The position numbers and the translations under genes were made by a program. The notes under the pieces are model-generated. The model searched no databases and was not told the origin of the DNA. It saw only the letters and a list, made by a program, of their open reading frames with translations. Source: Alkalihalobacillus sp. TS-13 (GTDB lineage Bacteria > Bacillota > Bacilli > Bacillales > Fictibacillaceae). Taken from it: a DNA stretch of 64,000 nt. Each line of letters begins with the position of its first letter. The stretch's first letter is position 1. The stretch covers positions 310,001 to 374,000 of the forward strand of contig NZ_JAHKSI010000002.1 of assembly GCF_019720915.1 (NCBI RefSeq), read 5' to 3'. Below, piece by piece: positions 31,429 to 40,058 of this stretch.

Positions 31429-32883
31429 ATGGGACTTATATCTGGTCAACAATACATCGACCGAATCAATAATTTACATCCAGAAATATGGATTGATGGT
31501 GAACAAGCAAAAGGCAAGCTTTCAGAGCATCCATCTTTGAATGGCATTATGAAAAGTAAAGCGAATCTATATGACTTGCAATTGAAGGTAGAAAAGCTTG
31601 ATAAAATGTCATTCAAACTGGAAAATGGCGAACGAGCCGGTATGGCATTCTTCCCTCCTAAAACGAAAGAGGATTTAGAGAAAAGACGTCTTGCTTTCCA
31701 GGAATGGGCAAAATCCACTGGGGGGTTACTTGGCCGATCACCAGATTACTTAAATACGATTTTGATGACTTTTACCCAAGCTGCTGAACTCTTCAAGTCA
31801 CAGGATCCTAAGTTTTGTGAAAATATGAGAAACCTTTATGAAAGAGCCACTCGTGAGGATCTGTCCTTCACGCACACTTTCGTCCATCCTCAAGTGAATC
31901 GCGGTCGGTATTATTTTGAGCTTTCAGATGATCCAGTCGCCGCACACATCAAGGAAAAGACGAATGATGGTCTTATCATAAAGGGCGCTCGTCTGTTGGC
32001 GACACAGGGTGGATTGACCGATGAGTTGATCGTTTTCCCTCAAGGTGGTGTCGGAGAATCCTGTATGGCAAATGGGTTTTCACTGCCTGCAAATACACCT
32101 GGTTTACGGTTTATTGCACGCGAATCATTTGATTATGGAAAATCGAACTTCGACCATCCTTTAGGCTCGCGTTTTGATGAACTCGATTCTGTCATCGTAT
32201 TCGATGATGTACTCGTACCTTGGGAAAACGTGTTCTTTTATGAAAGTAAACAGCTCTCCGGCCAAGTGTATTCACAAACCAGTTTCTTTCCACAGACAGT
32301 CCACCAGGTAGTCAGCCGCTGTATCATAAAAACCGAATTTATCCTCGGAACAATCCAATTGATGATCCATACAATTAACATTGGTGATTATGATCTGGTT
32401 CAGGATAAGGTAGCAGATGTAATCATCGCTTTGGAAGCAATGAAAGCATTTGTCCTGTCATCTGAAATTCAAGCTAAACCCGATCGTTGGGGGACAATGA
32501 CACCTGCTCGGGAGCCTCTTCATGCTGCATTATGTTATTATGCGAAAATTTACCCGACCTTCAGTGAAATCATCCAAAATCTTGGAGCAAGTGGTCTAGT
32601 CACTATACCGAATGAAAAAGATTTCCACTCTCCGATTCGTGGAGACCTAGATGATTATCTCCAGGCAGCAAATGCAAATGCGGAAGACCGCGTTAAAATT
32701 TTCCGTCTGGCATGGGACTTATCTATGAGTGCTTTCGGCACGCGTCAATCGCTTTATGAGCAATATTTTTTCGGTGGTCCGCTAAGCCTTGCCAAACGGT
32801 TGTATGCAGGGTACTATCGGGACCCTCAAATTGAATGGGTCAAAGATTTCCTTTCGATTAAAGATATTGAGCCCGGCAGCTGA
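31429..32883 (+). CDS. 4-hydroxyphenylacetate 3-monooxygenase-type flavin oxygenase (HpaB family)
   Basis: Oxygenase component of a two-component flavin monooxygenase, 484 residues. The N-terminus ISGQQYIDRINNLHPEIWI, the motif FTHTFVHPQVNRG, the flavin/substrate region GARLLATQGGLTDELIVFP, and DDVLVPWENVFFY are all family features. It uses FADH2 supplied by a separate reductase; no HpaC-type gene is adjacent. The start at 31429 follows AAAGGAG. It is monocistronic and ends with a terminator hairpin that overlaps its stop codon. The phenolic substrate is unknown; no aromatic catabolism genes are nearby. Confidence 0.9.
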   Translation: MGLISGQQYIDRINNLHPEIWIDGEQAKGKLSEHPSLNGIMKSKANLYDLQLKVEKLDKMSFKLENGERAGMAFFPPKTKEDLEKRRLAFQEWAKSTGGLLGRSPDYLNTILMTFTQAAELFKSQDPKFCENMRNLYERATREDLSFTHTFVHPQVNRGRYYFELSDDPVAAHIKEKTNDGLIIKGARLLATQGGLTDELIVFPQGGVGESCMANGFSLPANTPGLRFIARESFDYGKSNFDHPLGSRFDELDSVIVFDDVLVPWENVFFYESKQLSGQVYSQTSFFPQTVHQVVSRCIIKTEFILGTIQLMIHTINIGDYDLVQDKVADVIIALEAMKAFVLSSEIQAKPDRWGTMTPAREPLHAALCYYAKIYPTFSEIIQNLGASGLVTIPNEKDFHSPIRGDLDDYLQAANANAEDRVKIFRLAWDLSMSAFGTRQSLYEQYFFGGPLSLAKRLYAGYYRDPQIEWVKDFLSIKDIEPGS

Positions 32884-32901
32884 TCATTCGGCTGCTTTTT
32901 T
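32876..32901. terminator. Terminator overlapping the stops of two convergent genes
   Basis: GCAGC (32876-32880) and GCTGC (32891-32895) flank the stop codons of the monooxygenase (32881) and the kinase-like gene (32884), followed by TTTTTT on the plus strand. The two coding regions abut without any spacer. Confidence 0.78.
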
Positions 32902-33999
32902 ATGTTCAAGAGGGAATTTCCCCAGCCGTTCTATCAATATTTCAAGTCTATTCTCGATTTGTGATTTCAATCCATATCGAATTTCTTGTTCCCGGTTCAA
33001 TGTATCCTTTTTGAGAAGCTGCAGATGCGTATATGCCATTGTCACATGTTTCAGAAATACCTCCACCTGCAACGAATCACGTTTTTCCACAGAATCCTGT
33101 ACATACCCTTCAATAAATCCATCCGCTATTTTTTTCAACTGTTCGATATGGCGGTTGTACCGTTGCTTCTCATACCTTTTTGTATTGTAGAAGGTCGGAA
33201 ACGTCGTTTGATAATTGAATACCAAATTCGCCGCAAGTGAAGGACCCGTGTATATAATCGGATACGGATCGATGATGTGGATACGATCCTGGGTAAAAAT
33301 CATGTTTTCTGGTGAGGTATCTTGATTCGTGAAGATGAGACGCTCTTCTTCGTTCGACCTCTTTGGAATCAATTCATCTCCTAAATGTCGTACTCGTTTT
33401 TTATCAAACTCATAATCACTTTCGAGTAATGTTTCCAGCTCTTCCGAATATTCTTCTGTTTCTTGTGGAATGAACGAGTGGATGTCCATGTCAAGCTCTC
33501 CCGATAAGCAGCCGTTGCTCCATTTTAAATAACCGAGCCCTGAAAGTGGGGATTCCAGTTTTTCGATAGCTGAAAAAAATTCCCCAAGCTCGATTCCATA
33601 GCGTCTTGATTGGTCATTCGTCTGTACTCCGAGCCCAACCGATGTACCAACGTACGATTCGATTGTATATGTCAGCTCTTCACTTACAAAAAAGGTAAAA
33701 TACTTCGGACAGATCCCTTCTTTAGCTTTATTGGCATGTTGATAATACGCATGGGTCCCTGCATAATCCGACATCAATTCATCGTAATTGAATCCGACCT
33801 CTTTATCGTAGGCGATTTTCTTTGGTAAGCGCAGGACAAGCGGTTCAGCACTGCTGTTTACGAGGTAGGCATAATGCCAGGCGCCCTCTCCAAGACTTGT
33901 AATCTCTGACACAGTTTTAAGTTGCGGAAGACCTTCCATATCCAATGCTTTATTGATTTGTTCAAGTTCAGTTCCGACTGTGTTTGTCAGGATGTTCAT
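32884..33999 (-). CDS. Aminoglycoside-phosphotransferase-like kinase family protein
   Basis: 371 residues with a protein-kinase-like (APH) fold. ITSLGEGAWHYAYLV resembles the glycine loop, LVLRLPKK carries the presumptive ATP-lysine, and FTNQDTSPENMIF takes the place of the catalytic HGDxxxxN loop, with Asn-Gln-Asp instead of His-Gly-Asp. IHIIDPYP supplies the metal-binding Asp of the DFG-like motif. The Asp and Asn needed for catalysis are kept. Substrate unknown; antibiotic resistance cannot be inferred. A strong ribosome site (AAAAGGGGAGC) precedes the ATG. Confidence 0.8.
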   Translation of the reverse strand: MNILTNTVGTELEQINKALDMEGLPQLKTVSEITSLGEGAWHYAYLVNSSAEPLVLRLPKKIAYDKEVGFNYDELMSDYAGTHAYYQHANKAKEGICPKYFTFFVSEELTYTIESYVGTSVGLGVQTNDQSRRYGIELGEFFSAIEKLESPLSGLGYLKWSNGCLSGELDMDIHSFIPQETEEYSEELETLLESDYEFDKKRVRHLGDELIPKRSNEEERLIFTNQDTSPENMIFTQDRIHIIDPYPIIYTGPSLAANLVFNYQTTFPTFYNTKRYEKQRYNRHIEQLKKIADGFIEGYVQDSVEKRDSLQVEVFLKHVTMAYTHLQLLKKDTLNREQEIRYGLKSQIENRLEILIERLGKFPLEHKKAAE

Positions 34000-34086
34000 A
34001 TGCTTGCTCCCCTTTTATCTTATATGGAAAATCATACCACGGAATTGTACCTGATGAATGTTACAATTGGAAAAAAGGGGGATTTG

Positions 34087-34260
34087 ATGGAAATCAATTT
34101 TCTTATTGTGATGGGGCTGATTGTCTTTGTGATCTTCATTGTATCGATTTTCTTCATGGTTGGTGATCGCATATCAATGGCTGGTAAGGGACAACAAGAA
34201 GAATTGATGCAGCTGAGAAAAAAAGTAGAAGAACTGGAGAAAAAGATGGACGAAAACTAG
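34087..34260 (+). CDS. Small membrane protein of 57 residues
   Basis: One transmembrane helix (NFLIVMGLIVFVIFIVSIFF) followed by a cytoplasmic or exported coiled tail ELMQLRKKVEELEKKMDE with a heptad pattern. GGGGGATTTG precedes the ATG at 34087. Unknown function. Confidence 0.68.
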   Translation: MEINFLIVMGLIVFVIFIVSIFFMVGDRISMAGKGQQEELMQLRKKVEELEKKMDEN

Positions 34261-34289
34261 TTTTTAGGGATTGGTGGTGGGTGAAAACT

Positions 34290-34475
34290 TTAGCGGACAT
34301 GAGCGCCGTTATTCGTATCAAAAAGAGGTGTTTATAGACATTAGCGGACATAGGAGACGCTATTTGCGCCAAATGAAGCAGATTTACTATGTTTTCAGGC
34401 AAATAAGAGCTCTGGTGTCCGCTATTTTTGGTAAACCAGATGTAAAGTTGAAAATAAGAGCTCTGGTGTCCGCTA
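34290..34475. repeat. Four-unit inverted cluster of GCGGACACCA repeats, cluster B
   Basis: Right-pointing units TTAGCGGACATGAGCGCCG (34289) and TTAGCGGACATAGGAGACGC (34341), left-pointing units AAATAAGAGCTCTGGTGTCC (34401, 34452). The right-pointing units have CAT where the left-pointing complement has CCA, so arms are not identical. The AACTTGGC element begins 13 bases later; together they fill most of 34261-34620. Confidence 0.85.
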
Positions 34476-34487
34476 AAAGCATTCCGA

Positions 34488-34577
34488 TAAAGAAAACTTG
34501 GCAAAGCCAAGCCTTGGCGCAGGCTTAGCCGTAGTTGCGCTTATACTGAAGAAAGTATTTTATGCTTTCTTTAAGTG
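34488..34577. repeat. 80-90 bp AACTTGGC repeat element, copy 3, full length
   Basis: Starts TAAAGAAAACTTGGC, contains GCCAAGCCTTGGCGCAGGC and TTATACTGAAGAAAGTATTT and ends CTTTCTTTAAGTGT. Ends are inverted repeats; several short internal palindromes (TTGGC/GCCAA, CTTTC...GAAAG) would fold the transcript. This is the best-preserved copy in the window. Confidence 0.8.
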
Positions 34578-34620
34578 TAAAAAAGTCCACCCGCTTTAGC
34601 AGATGAACTTTCCGACAACC

Positions 34621-34686
34621 TTATCGTCTTTTGTTCTTTCTTGTCATTTCAATGATGAGCTTTTCGATTTCGTAGAAGTTAAACAT
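34621..34686 (-). CDS. Possible 21-residue microprotein
   Basis: An ATG at 34686 preceded by AAAGGGAGCGGATTCC opens a 21-codon frame MFNFYEIEKLIIEMTRKNKR plus one residue, ending at 34621. The product is amphipathic and basic. Evidence is only the ribosome site and composition, so it is a weak call. Confidence 0.35.
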   Translation of the reverse strand: MFNFYEIEKLIIEMTRKNKRR

Positions 34687-34803
34687 GGAATCCGCTCCCT
34701 TTCGAGTTTGTTTTGTTACTCTTAGTTTACGGCTTTCCACTTGTTGTTTAACCGGTCAGCAGATTGGATTTTCCTCCGCCTCTAGATTGATTTTATTCTC
34801 CGT

Positions 34804-35568
34804 CTATGTCCCAAGCCGATGCAATAGCTCATAAGGTTTCACTTTTACAGCTTCAACTGGGACAGTTACACTCGATTTCAATGCATCTATCGCTCTTGTA
34901 GCCATATGTGTGCGAGTGATATAGTCAGAGACATTTTCCTCAGTAAGCTTTATGAATCGTGCCTCTTGAATTTCAGAATCCTGTTTTACAATCTCAGTAT
35001 TCAATGCGATCCCTTTAAACACAATGCTTACAATTCTGCCTGTCGTATTTTGATAGACTCCCGTCGTGCTTCTCAGCTCGACGTCAATCGCTGTTTCCTC
35101 CAAGATTTCTCGTCTTAAGGCAATTTCGAGCGGTTCACCTTCTTCTACTTGACCACCAGGTAGTTCCCACGTATCATTCCGCCAATTTGTTTTGACAAGA
35201 AGTGTTTCGCCGCAGTCATTCTGGATTAGTCCTGACACTGCGACAATATGACGTGGCACATGATAGTCAGCCGTCGCTTCCATGAACTCCTGTTTACTTG
35301 ATAAAATGATCTTAGCGATTCTGTGTTTCTCAGCTTCCGCTTGCTTATGCAGTTCATCAGCTCGTACCCGCTCTTCTATTTTCTCGTAGGCTTCTAAACT
35401 TTCATATTCCCAAATTGCTGTAATGTAACGTTTATCCCCACTCACCCATCTTCCAATGAGCTTTGCGCCATTCTTCCATTGATTCGGAAGTAAATATGTA
35501 TGGAAAAAATCATTGAATGTATCCACCTGTTCAGGATTGATATAGTAGGTTTTCTTTCGATAAATCAT
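34804..35568 (-). CDS. NIPSNAP-NUDIX fusion protein
   Basis: 254 residues with two domains. Residues 1-100 (MIYRKKTYYINPEQVDTFND, then GRWVSGDKRYITAIWEYES) form a NIPSNAP-like ferredoxin-fold domain. Residues about 105-254 are a NUDIX hydrolase: IVAVSGLIQNDCGETLLVK, then the NUDIX box from GGQVEEGEPLEIALRREI to LEETAI, where the last Gly of the consensus is Ala. Expected activity is hydrolysis of a nucleoside diphosphate linked to another group; the substrate is unknown. GGGGGAT precedes the ATG. The arrangement is noteworthy because NIPSNAP domains usually stand alone. Confidence 0.85.
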   Translation of the reverse strand: MIYRKKTYYINPEQVDTFNDFFHTYLLPNQWKNGAKLIGRWVSGDKRYITAIWEYESLEAYEKIEERVRADELHKQAEAEKHRIAKIILSSKQEFMEATADYHVPRHIVAVSGLIQNDCGETLLVKTNWRNDTWELPGGQVEEGEPLEIALRREILEETAIDVELRSTTGVYQNTTGRIVSIVFKGIALNTEIVKQDSEIQEARFIKLTEENVSDYITRTHMATRAIDALKSSVTVPVEAVKVKPYELLHRLGT

Positions 35569-35704
35569 TTAAATCCCCCTTGCTTTTGCCACAAACTCTC
35601 TTGCCTTTTCAGTTGATCTTTGTGTGTTTCTTCCTCGGTGATGAGTACTTTCGACAGTTCCACCGTTTACGAACAAGTATACTCCAAGTGAAAATAGCTC
35701 TCTC

Positions 35705-36259
35705 CTACTCCTTCCATATCCGCTCCACTTTAATTAGATTTTGTTGATTGAACGTCACCTTATAAATATCAGGCATAGTCAACTGTTTCCAAAAATCAAT
35801 TCCATACTGCCGGTCAAAGTGGTGCATGATCAAGACCATGATATTTCCATGTGTACCGATTACCATGTGTTTTCCCTCGTACATATTCAAAAGGTGACGG
35901 ATGGTTGAAATCCCCCTATGTTGTGCCTGAGCGTTTGATTCACCGCCTGGAAATGAAAAAGTCGGCACTGACCATACTTTATTAATGGCAGAATTGAAAT
36001 CCTCAACAGGAGAATCGGATAAAGTACGCTCTTTCAAATTTTCGACTGTCCTCACTTCAAGACCTTTTGATTCCGCAATTCCTTCCACAGTGTCAATCGC
36101 TCTTCGATATGGACTCGACAGCACGATATCGACATGTACTTGTTGGAAGCACTCCGTTACTCGTTCAGCCTCTTCTTTTCCATGCTCAGAAACCCCACGT
36201 CCATATTCATCAGATGAATAAACAGAATGGGCATGACGTACAAAATAGATTGTTGTCAA
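35705..36259 (-). CDS. Histidine phosphatase family protein
   Basis: Phosphoglycerate-mutase-like phosphatase of 184 residues. The catalytic motif is YFVRHAHS (RHA rather than RHG), with SSPYRRAIDT for the second arginine and VIGTHGNIM for the second histidine. A TTG start at 36259 follows GGGGGATCTT. It is the third gene of an operon after an EamA transporter and an SDR oxidoreductase. Substrate unknown. Confidence 0.87.
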   Translation of the reverse strand: MTTIYFVRHAHSVYSSDEYGRGVSEHGKEEAERVTECFQQVHVDIVLSSPYRRAIDTVEGIAESKGLEVRTVENLKERTLSDSPVEDFNSAINKVWSVPTFSFPGGESNAQAQHRGISTIRHLLNMYEGKHMVIGTHGNIMVLIMHHFDRQYGIDFWKQLTMPDIYKVTFNQQNLIKVERIWKE

Positions 36260-36271
36260 AAAGATCCCCCT

Positions 36272-37039
36272 TTAAGTTGTGCGTTGAAAACCGCCTTCTG
36301 AGTGGATGACCTGCCCAGTAATCCATCCCGCTTCTTCACTTGCTAAGAAGCGGATCAATTGCGCTGCATCTTTTGGGGTTCCGATCCTTCCCATTGGAAA
36401 TTTCGGCAGGAGTTCTTTCTCCAATTTTTCATCTACCCATCCTGTATCATTCGGTCCGGGATTGACAGCGTTGATTGTGATTCCTTTTTCCGCAAGATCA
36501 GGGACAAGTGTTTTTGTCAGATATTCCACCGCACCTTTTGTAATTGCATAAGAAAGTTCGTGTCGCATCGGTTCAAGGGACTGACCAGAAGTCATTGAAA
36601 TCACACGACCCCCTTGTCCTTTTTGATAACCTCTTGCAAAGTAGGAAGTCAATAAAGTTACTGCTTTCACATTGATTGCATAATGCAGGTCCAAGTTTTC
36701 CTCCTCAATCGTAGCGTAGGTATCGTTCACAGAGTAACAAGCATTGTTGACGAGGATATCCGGATACCCTAACGTCGTTTCAACTTGTTCCAATAAACGA
36801 GGGAGGTTGGATTCTTGTGACAAATCCATTTCAATCCGTTCACACCGTACCCCATACCTTTCAATCTCGGCTTGAAGGCGCGCAGGTTCATCAGCAGCAA
36901 TTCCCCACTCCATCTGTTGATCATAATCCGTCCAGTACGTAAAAAAGATATCGTTCCCAGACTCAGCGAGGGCCCTGCATGCTGCTGCTCCTATCCCTTT
37001 CAAACGGCTCACACCTGTCACCAAAGCGATCCGATTCAT
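36272..37039 (-). CDS. SDR-family oxidoreductase
   Basis: Short-chain dehydrogenase of 255 residues. The cofactor motif is TGVSRLKGIGAAACRALAES, with an inserted LK compared with the normal TGxxxGIG. NNACYSVND, catalytic Ser in MTSGQSLEP and YAITKGA (YxxxK) follow, and GWITGQVIHSEGGFQRT at the end. This variant is common in Bacillus as a 3-ketoacyl-ACP-reductase-like protein. It starts 13 bases after the EamA gene and ends 12 bases before the phosphatase gene. Substrate unknown. Confidence 0.87.
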   Translation of the reverse strand: MNRIALVTGVSRLKGIGAAACRALAESGNDIFFTYWTDYDQQMEWGIAADEPARLQAEIERYGVRCERIEMDLSQESNLPRLLEQVETTLGYPDILVNNACYSVNDTYATIEEENLDLHYAINVKAVTLLTSYFARGYQKGQGGRVISMTSGQSLEPMRHELSYAITKGAVEYLTKTLVPDLAEKGITINAVNPGPNDTGWVDEKLEKELLPKFPMGRIGTPKDAAQLIRFLASEEAGWITGQVIHSEGGFQRTT

Positions 37040-37052
37040 ATTTGTCTCCTCC

Positions 37053-37952
37053 TCATTGTGCTAATGATTGCTTCATTCTTACCTTTTTCGATTCTTGTAC
37101 GATCATCACAGCACTAAGCACCAGGAAGATTCCGAGCACTTGCCAAACCGTAAGTTGTTCATGGAAAAGCATCACGCTTACAAGTGTTGCGACGACCGGT
37201 TCAACCGTCGCTGTAATCGAAGCACGGCTTGACTCGACGAATTGCAGACCAACCGTATAAAGCATATAGGCTATAACTGTCGATAAAAAACCGATACCAA
37301 CTGCATTCAGTAGAACACCAGGTTCTTGAAGCTCACTCGTTTTTGTCCATAATCCAGTTGTAGGAATCATCGCTACAGAACCAAAAATGAACGTATATGT
37401 CGTGACGGTCAGTGATGAATACTTCGCGAGTGCATATTTTCCAAAAATACTATAGAGAGCGTATCCCAAACCAGAACCAAGCCCTACAATGACACCGAAA
37501 AATGAAACTGAGCTTGAGCCACCTGGTAACAATCCAATTACAAATGTACACCCGAACAATGTCATGAATAACGCAATCAGCTTACGTTTTGTAAACCATT
37601 CTTGAAATAAAAATCTTGAAAGGATCGTCACGATTGCGGGTGCTGTATATAGTAAAATAGCTGCAACTGCAATCGATGTCTCTTGTATTGCGGTAAACAG
37701 GCACCAGTTAAAGAAAACGATGCTGAATATTCCCGTCCCAATGAAATATATGCTGTCACGCCATTCTACTTTGAGGAGTCTCGGATTTTTTATGAGTACA
37801 AAAACAACGAGGATCAACGCTGCGACGATTACACGAATTGCCACCACCTGAATTGCAGTGAATCCATACTCATATAGCCCTTCAACAAATATCGCAATAA
37901 GCCCCCATAACGCTGCACCGATTGCTATCAATACATACGCCCACTTTTTCAT
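37053..37952 (-). CDS. EamA/DMT-family transporter
   Basis: Ten-helix drug/metabolite transporter of 299 residues made of two EamA repeats; the second ends with VVATLVSVMLFHEQLTVWQV and GIFLVLSAVMIV. ALWGLIAIFVEGLYEYGFTA begins the first. Substrate unknown. First gene of a three-gene operon, with AGGAGAG before the ATG. Confidence 0.87.
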   Translation of the reverse strand: MKKWAYVLIAIGAALWGLIAIFVEGLYEYGFTAIQVVAIRVIVAALILVVFVLIKNPRLLKVEWRDSIYFIGTGIFSIVFFNWCLFTAIQETSIAVAAILLYTAPAIVTILSRFLFQEWFTKRKLIALFMTLFGCTFVIGLLPGGSSSVSFFGVIVGLGSGLGYALYSIFGKYALAKYSSLTVTTYTFIFGSVAMIPTTGLWTKTSELQEPGVLLNAVGIGFLSTVIAYMLYTVGLQFVESSRASITATVEPVVATLVSVMLFHEQLTVWQVLGIFLVLSAVMIVQESKKVRMKQSLAQ

Positions 37953-38060
37953 GGATATCTCTCCTTACTTCAATCTCTGCATCCTCACAATTTCTATATA
38001 AGCATGAAAAGTCCTTTTTAGAAATAATTACTGATATCTTAGTACTTTAACTAAACATAT

Positions 38061-38125
38061 GGTTCTGTTAAAGGACTTTGTTGATTTTTATGAGAAATTT
38101 ACGACACTCCTGCGGGAAAAGCCAC
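38061..38125. repeat. Left-end fragment of the GTTGATTTY element
   Basis: GGTTCTGTTAAAGGACTTTG, GTTGATTTTTATG and ACGACACTCCTGCGGGAAAA are shared with the ends of other copies, in a fused short form. It lies in the 280-base gap before the sodium symporter gene; no promoter was identified there. Confidence 0.65.
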
Positions 38126-38233
38126 CAACCCTTAAGGTTATTACTCTTTGACTGGTCTTGTCTCCCGTATGTTTATCTTCCTGTTAGACAAACTACCACT
38201 AGGATCAATGACTAGCAGAATGGAGGTAATATT

Positions 38234-39865
38234 GTGGCAAATATAACAAAGAATCGTTTTTTCAAACAGGGTATTTTTGCGATTCTAGTCGCACTTGTTT
38301 TCTTATATCTTGCACTGACTAACCCTAATATTCATTGGGGCGGCTTCATTTCCATGATTATTTTTTATGCGTTGATCTACTATATCGGCGCGTATTCGGC
38401 CGCAAAGAAATCGGATACCGTTTCTGATATGATGGTAGCGAAAAGATCCCTTCCTTTATGGATTGCCATGTTCACGATGGCAGCCACATGGGTCGGAGGC
38501 GGTTACATAGCTGGTACTGCAGAATACACCTATTCATCCGGTATCGCCTGGGCTCAGGCACCGTGGGGGTATGCCCTCAGCTTGATCATCGGTGGTATTT
38601 TCTACGCTCGTAAAATGAGAAGCTATGAATTCATGACGATGATTGATCCGCTTGAAATGCGTTTCGGTAAAAAAGTAGCTGGCGTTTTATACATTCCGGC
38701 ACTATTAGGGGAAATCTTCTGGAGCGGTGCTATTTTGACAGCACTTGGAACCACTTTCGGGACGATCCTTGGTCTGGATTTTAAAACCTCGATCATCATT
38801 TCTGCGGCGATTGCAATTGCATACACGGTAGTTGGGGACATGTGGTCGGTCGCATTCACTGATGTCATCCAAATGAGCATCGTCATCCTCGGATTATTCC
38901 TCGTCGTACCTTTTGCTTTGGGTAATGCAGGAGGTTTGGGTTCTTCCTGGAGCATGTATACCGGAGAAATGGGTTCACTCGCGAATCTGTTCCCACCATT
39001 GAATGGTTGGGAGCACCCGGATTGGGGCAATTATTACTGGAACTGGTGGGACTATGCTCTGTTATTGATTTTTGGTGGAATCCCATGGCAGGTGTATTTT
39101 CAACGTGTGTTATCAGCTAACACACCGCGCACAGCCATGTGGTTATCAATTGCGGCTGGTTTCATTTGTATCATTGCAGCGATTCCGGCTGTGCTTATCG
39201 GTATGGCTGGATTTGCAGTAGATTGGGCAAGTATGGGTGTTTCAGAACCTGAAAATCCTGCGATGATCCTCCCTTATGTTTTACGATACATGACTCCGCC
39301 GGTCATTGCAGCTATCGGACTAGGGGCATTGGCTGCAGCAGTCATGTCATCAATGGATTCATCCATTCTTTCTGCTTCATCGATGGCCTCCTGGAACGTT
39401 TATCGTCCTTTGATAAAACCAAAAGCGTCTGGCGAGGAACTTAAAAAAGTGATAAAGCGAACAATCATCTTTGTTGGTGTCGGGGCAACCATCATTGCAT
39501 TGAGTATTAAAAGTGTTTACGCGCTCTGGTACCTGGCTGCGGATCTCGTCTACGTCATCCTGTTTCCTCAGTTGACGATGGCGTTGTTTTATAAACGGGC
39601 TACCAAATATGGATCGATTGCAGGGATCATCGTCTCCTTCTTCTTAAGACTCGGCGGCGGGGAACCGGTCATCGGACTGCCGAAGTTTTTACCATATCCG
39701 TTAGTGGAAGATGGGATTGTCCTCTTCCCATTCCGGACCCTCGCGATGGTAGTCGGATTCATCACGATCTTTATTGTATCTGAATTCACACAGAAAGCAT
39801 CTCCTCCTCAACCGCTTCTCACACCAGATGAGCGACGCAGGAAATCAGAAGGTACTGTCCAATAA
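38234..39865 (+). CDS. Sodium:solute symporter resembling high-affinity choline transporters
   Basis: SSS-family transporter of 543 residues with about 13 helices. The sequence from TMAATWVGGGYIAGTAEY through GIAWAQAPWGYALSLIIGG to MTMIDPLEMRFGKK and IPALLGEIFWSGAILTALG closely follows animal CHT1 (SLC5A7) choline transporters. Choline or another quaternary amine for osmoprotection is thus a reasonable substrate. A GTG at 38234 follows TGGAGGTAATATT. No choline-oxidation genes are adjacent. The C-terminal 25 residues are cytoplasmic and polar. Confidence 0.84.
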   Translation: MANITKNRFFKQGIFAILVALVFLYLALTNPNIHWGGFISMIIFYALIYYIGAYSAAKKSDTVSDMMVAKRSLPLWIAMFTMAATWVGGGYIAGTAEYTYSSGIAWAQAPWGYALSLIIGGIFYARKMRSYEFMTMIDPLEMRFGKKVAGVLYIPALLGEIFWSGAILTALGTTFGTILGLDFKTSIIISAAIAIAYTVVGDMWSVAFTDVIQMSIVILGLFLVVPFALGNAGGLGSSWSMYTGEMGSLANLFPPLNGWEHPDWGNYYWNWWDYALLLIFGGIPWQVYFQRVLSANTPRTAMWLSIAAGFICIIAAIPAVLIGMAGFAVDWASMGVSEPENPAMILPYVLRYMTPPVIAAIGLGALAAAVMSSMDSSILSASSMASWNVYRPLIKPKASGEELKKVIKRTIIFVGVGATIIALSIKSVYALWYLAADLVYVILFPQLTMALFYKRATKYGSIAGIIVSFFLRLGGGEPVIGLPKFLPYPLVEDGIVLFPFRTLAMVVGFITIFIVSEFTQKASPPQPLLTPDERRRKSEGTVQ

Positions 39866-40058
39866 CGGACGGTGCTTTTAATTGTGATTTTTATCGTTTT
39901 GGATTTATCGGTGCAAACTTGAAAAATTTCGGTGATTTCAAGTGTCCCTGTTTCTAAATCAGATACTTTGAAACCATTCCCTCCTATATCCGTAACTATT
40001 ACCATACATTAGAAATTGTGGAATAAAACCGAACTGCAATTTTAGAGGAGGACGTTTC

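Noticed and set aside
39808-40005. A 65-codon minus-strand frame with protein-like composition (MVIVTDIGGNGFKVSDLETG)
   Set aside because: There is no ribosome site before the ATG, the frame runs into the 3' end of the sodium symporter gene in antisense, and no terminator or promoter fits.
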